NCBI GenBank assembly: GCA_001275005.1
Contig: JWZX01003094.1
Coordinates: forward strand, 1-13,720
Direction of reading: 5' to 3'
Length of the DNA: 13,720 bases
Source of the DNA: Chrysochromulina tobinii
Taxonomy: Eukaryota; Haptophyta; Prymnesiales; Chrysochromulinaceae
Positions 7,533-13,720 of this stretch are shown in pieces. Position 1 is the first letter of the stretch. Each line of letters opens with the position of its first letter. The position numbers were made by a program, and so were the translations under genes. The notes beneath the pieces are model-generated. The model was not told the DNA's origin, made no database searches, and saw only the letters and a list, made by a program, of their open reading frames with translations.

Positions 7533-7781
7533 GATGCGGTGCGGGAGGGGAGATTGATGGGTGCCGGCAGCCACAAGGAGCGCGGCGGCAGTCGGGCTCG
7601 GCACAGGCCGCCGGCGATACCGCGGTGAGAGCCGTGCGAAAGATGGCGCTACGAAGAGATGCGTTTACTCGCCTTAGGAACCTAAATAAAGTCCCTTGTG
7701 AATCCCTTTTTTTTCTCATAAACATACAGCACGCGCGTGGGAAATAAATCTCAGCACCACACGCACTCTCATACTCTCACA
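7533..7781. promoter_or_regulatory. Short bidirectional promoter region
   Basis: Only 249 bp separate the outward-facing starts of the Sec14-like and BTB/cytochrome b5 genes, so the two are likely to share regulatory DNA. An AT-rich core near 7680-7720 (CCTAAATAAAG, then a T8 run) stands out from the GC-rich surroundings. A CT-rich leader (ACTCTCATACTCTCACA) directly precedes the plus-strand ATG pair. No classical TATA box is certain. Confidence 0.55.
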
Positions 7782-9516
7782 ATGATGGACAGCCGTAAAC
7801 CTGAATCCTGGCGCGTGTTGAAACTTGAATTGCGGTTCATTCAAGATCAATCTGGTCATCAAAGCTACACAGAAGCAGCCTGGTGCGCGACAACCGGGCT
7901 ACGTGTACGAAGGAGGTTTACATGTAGTCGTGGGGAACAAGTTCGTTTTTCACAGTCGACCTTGGAACAAGAGAGCCTGGAGGGCGTCGAGGGCGCCGGC
8001 CGCCTCCCTGGTGAAATTCAACATGGTCAACTTCAAGGCATCGCTCATGCAAGGCGAGCGCAAGCGCGCGCAGGCCACGCAGTGCGTCGAAGTCCATGAT
8101 GCCGTGAGCAAACTAGAGAAGATGAAGCTGCACGCCGAGGACCTCAAGTGCGTCAACCCTGATGGTGTCGCACTCAAAGTTGTGGCACGTGAAAAGCTGT
8201 TTGACGGCGAGAGCAATTTGCACATGAAGGCTGCTCTCGTCGCGCCTGCTACGCTCGCTCGGCTAGGTGCCGCTTCCGGCCGCGCGCTATTGTGCCGACC
8301 CGGCAGCGATTTTGTGCTCAGCGCCCGGCCTTCGGCAGAGGCGGCGGAAGGAGAGGTGCTCCTTGGCGAAGCACAGAGGCTCTCGCTGCACGTATGCGAG
8401 GACGAGTACTACGAGTGGATTCCTTTTCACCTGCCGCTCGATGACGAGGGCTGCTGCTCCTGCGAGCTTGCGGGCCTTTGCCTTGAAGTACAGCTCATGC
8501 ACCCGCCTCGCGACGGCGTACCATTTGTGCAGGACGCGGCCACCCTCAACAGTCGCATCAGCAAATGGCTCTTTGACGAGATCGTGTCCGACAACGAGAT
8601 CTTCATTGTGACGGTGCCCGAGGGCAGCACGCAGCTCGTCCTGCGCGTCACCGGCTGCACGTTACCCGATGTCGAGGAAGACGAGGAAGGCGGTGGCGAT
8701 GCGTCCATGGAGGCCGAGGCCGAGGGCGATGCGGACCAGCGCATCGTGCGGAGCAGCCACTGCTACCGCGGGCTCGTCACTGCACGAACGCGCGTCTACG
8801 TGGGCCGCTCAACCGCCTTCGCCTCCAGTGCGTCGCACCGTGCCGTGTGCGACGGCATCCACATCACTGGAGTGATCGTGCCTTCCATGCGGCCGCCGCG
8901 CAACGCGGTGCTTGTGATGACGAGTGATGAGGAGATGTTCCCCGTCCATCGGCGCTTGTTGAAGCCGTGCATAGCGCTCACCAAGGCGGTGCGTGACACG
9001 GCCACGCCCGCACCGGAGGCCGCCGTGGGCGTCGACTGTGCTACGTTTGACCGCGTATTGCTCTTTCTCGAGGCTGTGAATCGTGGTACAGCGGATACGT
9101 ATACGTTTGATATGCAGACGCTTCCGGAACTCGCGGCGGCGGCGGCGGCGCTGCAGTGCCGGCCGCTCAAGGAGGCATGCGCTCGCAAGCTCGGTGCCTT
9201 TGAGGAGCGGATCCAGATCCATCGTTGGGCCGACGTCGTGCGGCATAACAAGGCAGGCGGTGGCTGTTGGGTGACCATGGATGGCATGGTGTATGATCTG
9301 GAGGCATGGCTGCCCGCGCACCCTGGCGGCGCGACGATCATCCCCGAGCAGGCGCTCAATGTCGACTGCACCGTCCTGTTCGAGCTGTACCATGCGTCTC
9401 GCGAAAGCTTCACGTACCTCAAGGAGTTTTACATCGGCGAGCTGCATGCGGATGACCTTGTGCTTGTGCCACGGTCGGATGAGGCGCCGAGCGATGACTT
9501 TATGCAGCAGCTGTGA
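7782..9516 (+). CDS. BTB/SKP1-like plus cytochrome b5 fusion protein, probably with one 5' intron (about 558 aa)
   Basis: Coding signal runs in one frame from about 7825 to the stop at 9516, but that frame is closed upstream by a TGA at 7819 and has no ATG before 8023. A tandem ATG pair at 7782/7785 lies in another frame; a GT-AG intron at 7815-7872 would join them. Otherwise there is a one-base frameshift, or translation starts at 8023 (497 aa). Up to ~8890 are beta-rich segments that I do not recognise, with an acidic loop (DVEEDEEGGGD). From ~8902 is a BTB/SKP1-like segment (VLVMTSDEEMFPVHRRLL, then GVDCATFDRVLLFLEAV). The C-terminus, about 9226-9450, is cytochrome b5: WADVVRHNK, VYDLEAWLPAHPGG and ELYHASRES. 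The heme-ligand histidines of HPGG and YHAS are 24 residues apart, the standard spacing. It may be a heme-dependent adaptor or protein-interaction sensor; redox partner and target are unknown. Confidence 0.85.
7815..7872 (+). other. Candidate spliceosomal intron (58 nt)
   Basis: Donor GTGTTG and acceptor CTACACAG bracket 58 nt. Removing them joins the ATG pair at 7782/7785 (phase 0) to the long frame beginning AAG at 7873. The removed stretch is richer in A/T and in A/T-ending codons than the downstream coding sequence. Competing explanations are one surplus base near 7830, another intron (7795-7864 also restores frame), or a start at 8023. Confidence 0.45.
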
Positions 9517-10415
9517 ATAGCTCGCTCTCGATCCAACCGCCTCTGAGAGTGACCCCTCGGCTGGTCCTGTGTGTGTGCCCTCTGCCTGCGGCTAGACCCC
9601 TGATGTCCCGGGATCGAATCGCTCCTGAGCAGGCGCGAGTTCTCGGCACCCTTCCGCATCGCCCCAGAGGCTCGGGTGGCCACATTCAAGAGCTTCTGAG
9701 CGGCGGCGCTGCCGCTGGCTGTGGTCAGCGGGGGCAGAGCGAGGAGATCCAAGACCGTACGTAGGAGGGAACAAGCGCTGCGATTCGGGTCGCGTCCATG
9801 GGCGCCGGCGTAACGCCGGGGCTTGGCCGGTGTAGTGCTCCCGGTATGTTCCGCGCCGCGGGCGCGGCGGGGCGAGACGCTCGGCTCGCGGATGTCCACT
9901 GTTGTTGGGCGCGAGCCCGACTTGGTCCGCGGCGAGGCCCGAGCGCGCCGAGGGACCGAGAGGGAGACCGGGCCGCGCGGCGGGCGCGCGGGGTGCGACC
10001 GCGCGGACGGGCCCGGCCCGCGGGGGATCTCCGTGCCGTTTGCGTAGACTCTAGACTGTCGCGACTGACATGTGTGACAACCTCCACACACACACGCCTT
10101 CCTACACACGGCACTGCGCGGCCCGCCGCGCCGACACGGAGAATCAATCGAAAGCTACGTCGCCTGGGGACCAACGAGGGGCGCTCGAGCGCCGAGCGTG
10201 GAGGCCGCCTTTTTCTTTCGGCCTCTCCAAGTCTTCATCTTCCAGCGCTTTTTCGACAACCCGGGTCTCCTCACGACCAAGCACGTCGTGTTCGCCTCTC
10301 CGACGCTCTGCATCAGCGAATTGCCGGCGTACTTTGGGCGCGCGAAGGCTGTCGACCTCGATACGGGGGAGCTGCCGGAGCTTCATGCACCTTCGTCTTC
10401 CTGCGCGCTGGCCTC
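9517..10415. other. Convergent intergenic region, very GC-rich, with hairpin-forming palindromes
   Basis: About 900 bp between two converging stops, unusually long for this window. The part from 9517 to 10077 shows no convincing gene on either strand: the long frames are Arg/Pro/Gly-rich, as expected from GC-rich noncoding DNA. Several self-complementary words occur at 9800-10030, such as CCGGCG-TAA-CGCCGG at 9805-9819 and CCGCGCCGCGGGCGCGG near 9852. A CA repeat lies near 10083-10096. The right third carries a coding-like open frame, listed separately. Confidence 0.5.
9805..9819. other. Perfect GC hairpin (6-bp stem, 3-nt loop)
   Basis: CCGGCG and CGCCGG flank a TAA loop. It sits about 290 bases past the stop of the cytochrome b5 fusion gene in the convergent region. 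It could affect 3'-end formation, or simply reflect the high GC content of this stretch. Confidence 0.4.
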
Positions 10416-10437
10416 CTACATGCCCGGGTACATCTGA
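10078..10437 (+). pseudogene. ATG-less open frame with coding-like codon use (possible exon or gene remnant)
   Basis: The frame is open for 119 codons from just after a TGA at 10075 to a TGA at 10435, with no ATG except four residues from its end. From about 10198 the translation looks protein-like (FFFRPLQVFIFQRFFDNPG, KHVVFASPTLCISELPAYFG, VDLDTGELPEL), and most codons end in G or C as in the real genes here. It overlaps the last bases of the minus-strand zinc-finger gene. It could be the last exon of a spliced gene, a decayed gene, or chance in the 3' flank. I recognise no family. Confidence 0.3.
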
Positions 10438-11451
10438 TGCGACGGCATCATGCCCGCTTGCATCACCCCTGGGACCGCGTAGGCCACACCTGTGTGCTTC
10501 TTGATGACGCCGTCGTGTAGCGAGCAGTAGATGGTGCCCGAGCGCGCAGAGGTCTCGCAGCCGTTGTAGATACAGCGCTTGCCGCCGCCGTGGCCGATGC
10601 ACAGGTCCGTGCGATCGCGCGCGGAGCGCGGGCAGCCCGGGTGCTTGCACCGGCGGCCACCGCCGTGCGCCTTGCACAGGGGCTTCTGGCCCTGTGCCGC
10701 CTTGTTGCACCCTTCATGCGAGCATCGCTTGCCCCCACCATGCGCGATGCACAGGCGGAGCTTGCCGATGGCGCCCTTGGTGCAGCCTGGGTGGATGCAA
10801 TGCTTGTTCGAGGCGGCGCCGCGCTGGCTCCCCTCCCCCACTGGCATCCCCGCCGCGTTGGTCATCATCATCTCGGCCGGCAAGCCGTAGTAGTTGCCAT
10901 GGGATGCCGTGGCGACGACCAGCTGCCCGTCGGCAGTGTACTGTGCCGCATACTGCTGCGCGCCATCGCACGTACCGCACTGCGCCATCGGCACTCCGCC
11001 CGCCATCATCCCGCCGCCCGCCATCATCCCGCCGCCCGCCATCATCGCGCCGCCCGGCATCATCGCCCCCCCCTCGCATCATCGCGCCGCTCATGTGCAT
11101 GCCATTGCTGACCGCCGCCCCGGCCACAGGGAGAACGCTATTATCCGCGGCCACTGCGACCAAAGGCTCGTCGTGGACGGCGGCAGCGGGCGGGGGGGCG
11201 GCTGCGGCGGGGTCGATCCCCGTAAGGCGGTAGTTGACGAGCACTGCCACGCGCGCCGCCTGCTGCATGGCCTCGTGGAGGATTTCGGGCGTCTGGGCAC
11301 TTTGAAGGGTCTCGTATGTCTCCTCAGGCTGCAGCCTGCAAAGGCGGGGGAGCTCGCCCGTGGTGGTGCGCGCGGGCAGGACGAGGTACGGCTTCGCCAC
11401 GTCCGTCTTTAGCGACGCGAGCCACGACTCCACTTGCGCCTTGGGCCGCAT
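10416..11451 (-). CDS. WRKY19-type zinc-finger protein with four C-x4-C-x10-C-x2-H fingers, broken by a one-base frameshift
   Basis: The start is the ATG at 11451 (MRPKAQVESWL); the frame upstream has only a GTG. Residues 1-80 are a helical segment of no family I know (LKTDVAKPYLVLPA, PEILHEAMQQAARVAVLV), followed by an Ala/Pro linker. A Met/Gly tract (MMAGGG repeats) is interrupted at the C8 run 11066-11073. Read with one base fewer, the frame continues to the stop at 10416, about 344 aa in total. Four fingers at roughly 10515-10806 have the spacing C-x4-C-x10-C-x2-H, a 24-residue period and GGGKRC linkers, as in the WRKY19-like zinc-finger family abundant in oomycetes and secondary-plastid algae. 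The family is probably nuclear and DNA- or protein-binding. No WRKY domain is present. The C-terminus is again Met/Pro/Gly-rich. The frameshift may be a sequencing error. Confidence 0.85.
10996..11086 (-). repeat. 18-bp minisatellite (five units, one with an extra base)
   Basis: Units CCGCCCGCCATCATCCCG at 10996, 11014, 11032 and 11050 are each 18 bp and encode MMAGGG-type hexapeptides on the minus strand. The fifth, 11068-11086, is 19 bp because of an extra C in the C8 run. That phase break coincides exactly with the reading-frame break in the zinc-finger gene. Confidence 0.85.
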
Positions 11452-11613
11452 GTTGCAAGGGCTTTGCACGTCCTTTGAGGAATGGGAGCAGGATGGAACC
11501 CGCAGAGCACATCCCGCAAATTTCCCACAGCCAACGAATCCCCCACAACACTCTGTTCACGCAACGAGTACTCCAACGTAACGCCGGCGGCGCACGTGGC
11601 GCTGCTGCCGCGC
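11452..11613. promoter_or_regulatory. Short spacer between two minus-strand genes
   Basis: These 162 bp follow the stop of the fasciclin-S1 gene and precede the ATG of the zinc-finger gene, so they must hold both a 3' end and a promoter. The stretch is comparatively A/C-rich (CACAACACTC, CCACAGCCAACGAATC on the plus strand). I see no specific element. Confidence 0.4.
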
Positions 11614-13023
11614 TCACGCCGAGAGGCCCACGACGTATTTCTCCTTTTTCGCCTTCTTGGAGGCGACCGCAGCGGAGCGAGCCATCGCGAAATCGAACGG
11701 CGACGTGAACTCGTCGCCCGCGTTCATGGAGGCGAGCTCCTCCGCCGTCACACCGTCTGACGCGTACATCCAGCCCTCGCCGCTGAAGCCGCCACTGCGG
11801 CCGCCCTCCTCGCCGCTCTCGCCACCCTTGGACGACTTCTCGGCCTGCTCCACCCATGGGCGCATCGAGAGGCCAATACGGCGCTTGGCCTTGTCGACAT
11901 TGGTCACGCGCACCTGCACCTCCTGCCCAACCGTCAGCACGTCGCCCACCGACTTGACACCTCCATCCTGGATCTGCGAGATGTGCACCAGACCGTCCAC
12001 GCCCTCCTTGATCGTGATGAACGCACCGAACTCGGTGATCGAGTTCACCTTGCCGGTGATGAACACCTTCGGGTCAGCGGTTTCGAACTCGGCGAGGTCC
12101 GCCTTCGGCTTGCGCTCGCCGCCGCCAGCAGCGCGCGGCGCGCGCGGCGCCTGGGGTTCCTTACAGGTGAGAGCGAGCTGCTTCTTCTCGAGGTTGACCG
12201 CCTTCACCTTGCAGGTGATGCTGTCGCCAGCGGTGAGCTTCTCGGTCGCGTCCTTGATGAACTCATTCGAGATCTCGGACACGTGCAACAGCCCGTCGGT
12301 CGACGCGCCGATGTCGACGAAGGCACCATACGACATGACGGACTTGATCTTACCCACCACCTCGGCACCCACCACCAGGTCCTCCAGCGGTGTCTTGTTC
12401 TCCTTGCCCTTCTTGCCGGCCTTCTTCTCCGACGGCATGATTACGGAGTCAATCACGTGGATGACGCCGTTGTCGCACTCAATGTCGGTCGTCGTGACCA
12501 TCGCGGCGTCGACCATGACGCCTTCCTTGCCGACCTTGATGGTGACCTCGGCGCCGTTGACGGTGGGCACCTTCTTGCCATCCATGGTGACGACGGTGCT
12601 GGCCATGACCTTGCCAGATACGACGTGGTAAGTGAGGATGCCGGTGAGCTTCGCCTTGTTCTCGGGCTTGATGAGCTCCTCGACGGTGCCCGCCGGCAGC
12701 TTGGCGAAAGCGGCATCCGTCGGAGCGAAGACGGTGAACGGTCCCGGGCTCTTCATGGTGTCGACGAGGCCGGCAGCACCAAGCGCCGCGGCGAGGGTCT
12801 TGAAAGAGCCAGCGCCAACTGCGGTGTCAACGATGTCCGCCATCTGCAGCTCTGCAGACCTGCAGACCACCGGTGTGCGAGGCACGCCCATGGGCATTCC
12901 AATTTGGAACGCCGACGCGGTGGCCAGCGTGGCGACGGTAACGATGCGCGACCTGACAGCACATAGCGAGGCAGTCAGAATCCGAAGGTGCACTTCGCAG
13001 ATTTGTCGTTGACACCGCATCAT
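11614..13023 (-). CDS. Plastid-targeted fasciclin (FAS1) - S1 - S1 fusion protein (448 aa spliced, 469 unspliced)
   Basis: Domains, in unspliced numbering: FAS1 at 62-197 with its conserved boxes ([32 protein letters not shown]); S1 repeat 1 at 217-287 ([25 protein letters not shown]); S1 repeat 2 at 319-388 ([24 protein letters not shown]). Acidic, Gly/Ser-rich and Lys-rich segments follow to the end. S1 domains bind RNA and occur in ribosomal protein S1 and plastid ribosome-associated proteins; FAS1 is usually an adhesion or wall module. The N-terminus contains [12 protein letters not shown], matching signal peptide plus the ASAF cleavage motif of complex plastids. A 63-nt in-frame GT-AG intron at 12953-13015 would move this next to the start ([19 protein letters not shown]), a textbook signal peptide. 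The likely location is the plastid stroma, in RNA binding or translation; this is inferred. It is in tandem with the zinc-finger gene downstream. Confidence 0.9.
   Translation of the reverse strand: MMRCQRQICEVHLRILTASLCAVRSRIVTVATLATASAFQIGMPMGVPRTPVVCRSAELQMADIVDTAVGAGSFKTLAAALGAAGLVDTMKSPGPFTVFAPTDAAFAKLPAGTVEELIKPENKAKLTGILTYHVVSGKVMASTVVTMDGKKVPTVNGAEVTIKVGKEGVMVDAAMVTTTDIECDNGVIHVIDSVIMPSEKKAGKKGKENKTPLEDLVVGAEVVGKIKSVMSYGAFVDIGASTDGLLHVSEISNEFIKDATEKLTAGDSITCKVKAVNLEKKQLALTCKEPQAPRAPRAAGGGERKPKADLAEFETADPKVFITGKVNSITEFGAFITIKEGVDGLVHISQIQDGGVKSVGDVLTVGQEVQVRVTNVDKAKRRIGLSMRPWVEQAEKSSKGGESGEEGGRSGGFSGEGWMYASDGVTAEELASMNAGDEFTSPFDFAMARSAAVASKKAKKEKYVVGLSA
12953..13015 (-). other. Candidate 63-nt intron in frame within the presequence
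   Basis: On the minus strand, ATGATGCG is followed by GTGTCAACG (donor), and the stretch ends TGCTGTCAG (acceptor). A branch-like TTCTGACTG has its A about 22 nt before the acceptor. The length is 21 codons with no stop, so the frame is open either way. Splicing makes the N-terminus [18 protein letters not shown], which is much more signal-peptide-like than the unspliced one, with its charged and cysteine-rich 20-odd extra residues. Confidence 0.6.
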
Positions 13024-13238
13024 CGTCGCAGACGCCTCATCATCATCAGCAGCAGCAGCGCCGGCCGCCTCAGGCAGCCAGGCGCAGCAGCATCGCCGAG
13101 CAACAGGGCAGCGCGAGCCGGCACCGCCTATGGCCGTGTTGCAGGCAGGCGTGACACGCAGCCCAGCAGCTGCAAATGAATCGAATCGGACAGCAGAGAG
13201 CCCGACCAGCGTCGAAGACGCGTTCCGGCATTAAATAT
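13024..13238. promoter_or_regulatory. Spacer upstream of the fasciclin-S1 gene
   Basis: These 215 bp lie between the start of the fasciclin-S1 gene and the 3' end of the surface-protein gene. They contain trinucleotide runs (CATCATCATCAGCAGCAGCAG near 13037-13057) and an AT-rich word (TTAAATATTTA, 13231-13241) over the surface-protein stop. No promoter motif is certain. Confidence 0.4.
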
Positions 13239-13720
13239 TTACATAGGAAAGTGGAAGGACGAGAGGACGAGCTTGGGCGGGCGAGCTGCGAGCTCTGGCG
13301 AGATCGTTCGTGTGAAAACGATCTGTGCAAGCTCGATTTTTTTTTTGGCAGTCAAACCAGCCTGGATATCCGCCGCCGAGCCGCTCAGAATACGGACGCC
13401 CTCAGTGGCAGCGGTCAAGTTTTGAAAGTGCACTTCATACTCGACGGCTATCTGGCTATTCTGGAGTTGCCGACGATTCGATGGAAAAAGCAGTCCCTCG
13501 AAAAGTTGCCGAAGACGACCCGTGGGCGTGACGTCAGTGACTGACCGAACCGAGACCACATCGGCATGGACCTGAAGCATACCGCCAATGCCCGACTTGA
13601 ATCCCAACTGGTCAAACGTTTGTGGCGTCCCCATGAGGTTCATTTGCGACCGGAGCTCCAACATGTACCGTGCACCAGGGTTTAACGGAGGTGGAGAGGG
13701 CGGCGGCGGCGAGGGTGGCG
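13239..13720 (-). CDS. Surface protein, 3' portion (5' end beyond right edge)
   Basis: This is the same minus-strand frame as at 1-1053. It enters at the right edge within the proline repeat, passes through the SEA-like domain and ends at a TAA (13239-13241). The last 35 codons, beyond the repeated segment, start with an A10 run on the coding strand (AAA AAA AAA A) and give a basic tail (KKKIELAQIVFTRTISPELA, then on to SSFHFPM) that does not look like the usual end of such a domain. The true C-terminus may therefore be truncated here, or mis-joined at the homopolymer. If the two window ends are the same locus, this completes the gene of the left edge at 386 aa. Confidence 0.7.
   Translation of the reverse strand, partial: PPSPPPPSPPPLNPGARYMLELRSQMNLMGTPQTFDQLGFKSGIGGMLQVHADVVSVRSVTDVTPTGRLRQLFEGLLFPSNRRQLQNSQIAVEYEVHFQNLTAATEGVRILSGSAADIQAGLTAKKKIELAQIVFTRTISPELAARPPKLVLSSFHFPM
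13337..13346. repeat. T10 homopolymer at the repeat border
   Basis: Ten T residues directly precede the right copy of the terminal repeat, so the left copy begins exactly where this run ends. On the coding strand of the surface-protein gene it is an A10 run inside the frame. Homopolymers are common sites of read error and contig breaks. Confidence 0.9.
13347..13720. repeat. Terminal direct repeat, right copy (374 bp)
   Basis: Identical in sequence and orientation to bases 1-374, reaching the last base of the window. Joining the copies closes a 13,346-bp circle or defines a tandem unit of that length. Confidence 0.95.

Noticed and set aside
6489-7557. Long plus-strand frames antisense to the Sec14-like gene
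   Set aside because: Shadows of a GC-rich gene whose minus frame carries unmistakable CRAL-TRIO motifs.
9429-10174. Long minus-strand frames in the convergent spacer
   Set aside because: They run into the cytochrome b5 gene antisense and are Arg/Ser/Pro-rich without motifs; explained by a scarcity of stops in GC-rich DNA.
9798-10520. 240-codon plus-strand frame beginning with an ATG
   Set aside because: Arg/Ala-rich and low in structure, and it overlaps the zinc-finger gene. The frame at 10078-10437 is more coding-like over the same bases.
11066-11073. Programmed ribosomal frameshift at the C8 run
   Set aside because: There is no downstream stimulatory structure that I can point to. The broken 18-bp period shows a simple one-base insertion in a minisatellite.
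11657-12966. Long plus-strand frames opposite the fasciclin-S1 gene
   Set aside because: Antisense shadows. The minus strand holds complete FAS1 and S1 domains.
1-13720. Viral or plasmid genome suggested by direct terminal repeats
   Set aside because: No capsid, polymerase, terminase, replication-initiator, integrase or partition gene is recognisable. All the genes look like ordinary eukaryotic nuclear genes, one with a plastid presequence.

Overview
The window looks like nuclear DNA of a single-celled alga with a secondary (red-lineage) plastid, most likely a haptophyte or pelagophyte-type organism. The basis is family content and gene style: GC-rich, long and nearly intronless open frames; a WRKY19-type zinc-finger array; AGF/AGY repeats joined to kinesin-light-chain TPRs; a discoidin-like/proline-rich surface protein; and a plastid presequence of the signal-peptide plus ASAF type. 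The taxon is inferred, not proven. I see no viral, phage, plasmid or bacterial operon genes, no tRNA or rRNA, and no CRISPR array.

Layout, left to right. (1) 1-1053, minus: 5' portion of a secreted discoidin-like/proline-rich protein that runs off the left edge. (2) 1373-3625, plus: a 750-residue repeat protein with a SAP-like start, AGF/AGY repeats and four TPRs. (3) 4405-5322, plus: a BMT5-like rRNA uridine methyltransferase. (4) 5913-7532, minus: a predicted N-myristoylated Sec14/CRAL-TRIO lipid-transfer protein. (5) 7782-9516, plus: a BTB/SKP1-like plus cytochrome b5 fusion, probably with one short intron at its 5' end. (6) 10416-11451, minus: a four-finger WRKY19-type protein broken by one extra base in a C8 run. 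(7) 11614-13023, minus: a predicted plastid protein joining a fasciclin domain to two S1 RNA-binding domains, probably with a 63-nt intron. (8) 13239-13720, minus: the 3' portion of the protein that starts the window.

The most striking structural point is that bases 13347-13720 repeat bases 1-374 exactly as far as I can read. The sequence therefore closes on itself with a period of 13,346 bp, inside the gene of item 1, and that gene stays in frame across the join to a stop (386 codons in total). This fits a circular molecule, a head-to-tail tandem array or an assembly wrap-around. The repeat begins immediately after a T10 run, which makes the exact join suspect.

The genes do not form a pathway. 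They span cell surface, lipid/membrane traffic, ribosome maturation, plastid RNA biology and protein-interaction roles, as expected for an ordinary compact nuclear segment with divergent promoters (1054-1372, 7533-7781) and convergent 3' ends (5323-5912, 9517-10415). The notable items are the domain fusions (FAS1-S1-S1; BTB/SKP1-cytochrome b5; SAP-AGF-TPR), two candidate micro-introns near start codons, a homopolymer frameshift exposed by a broken minisatellite period, and an ATG-less open frame with coding-like codon use at 10078-10437.
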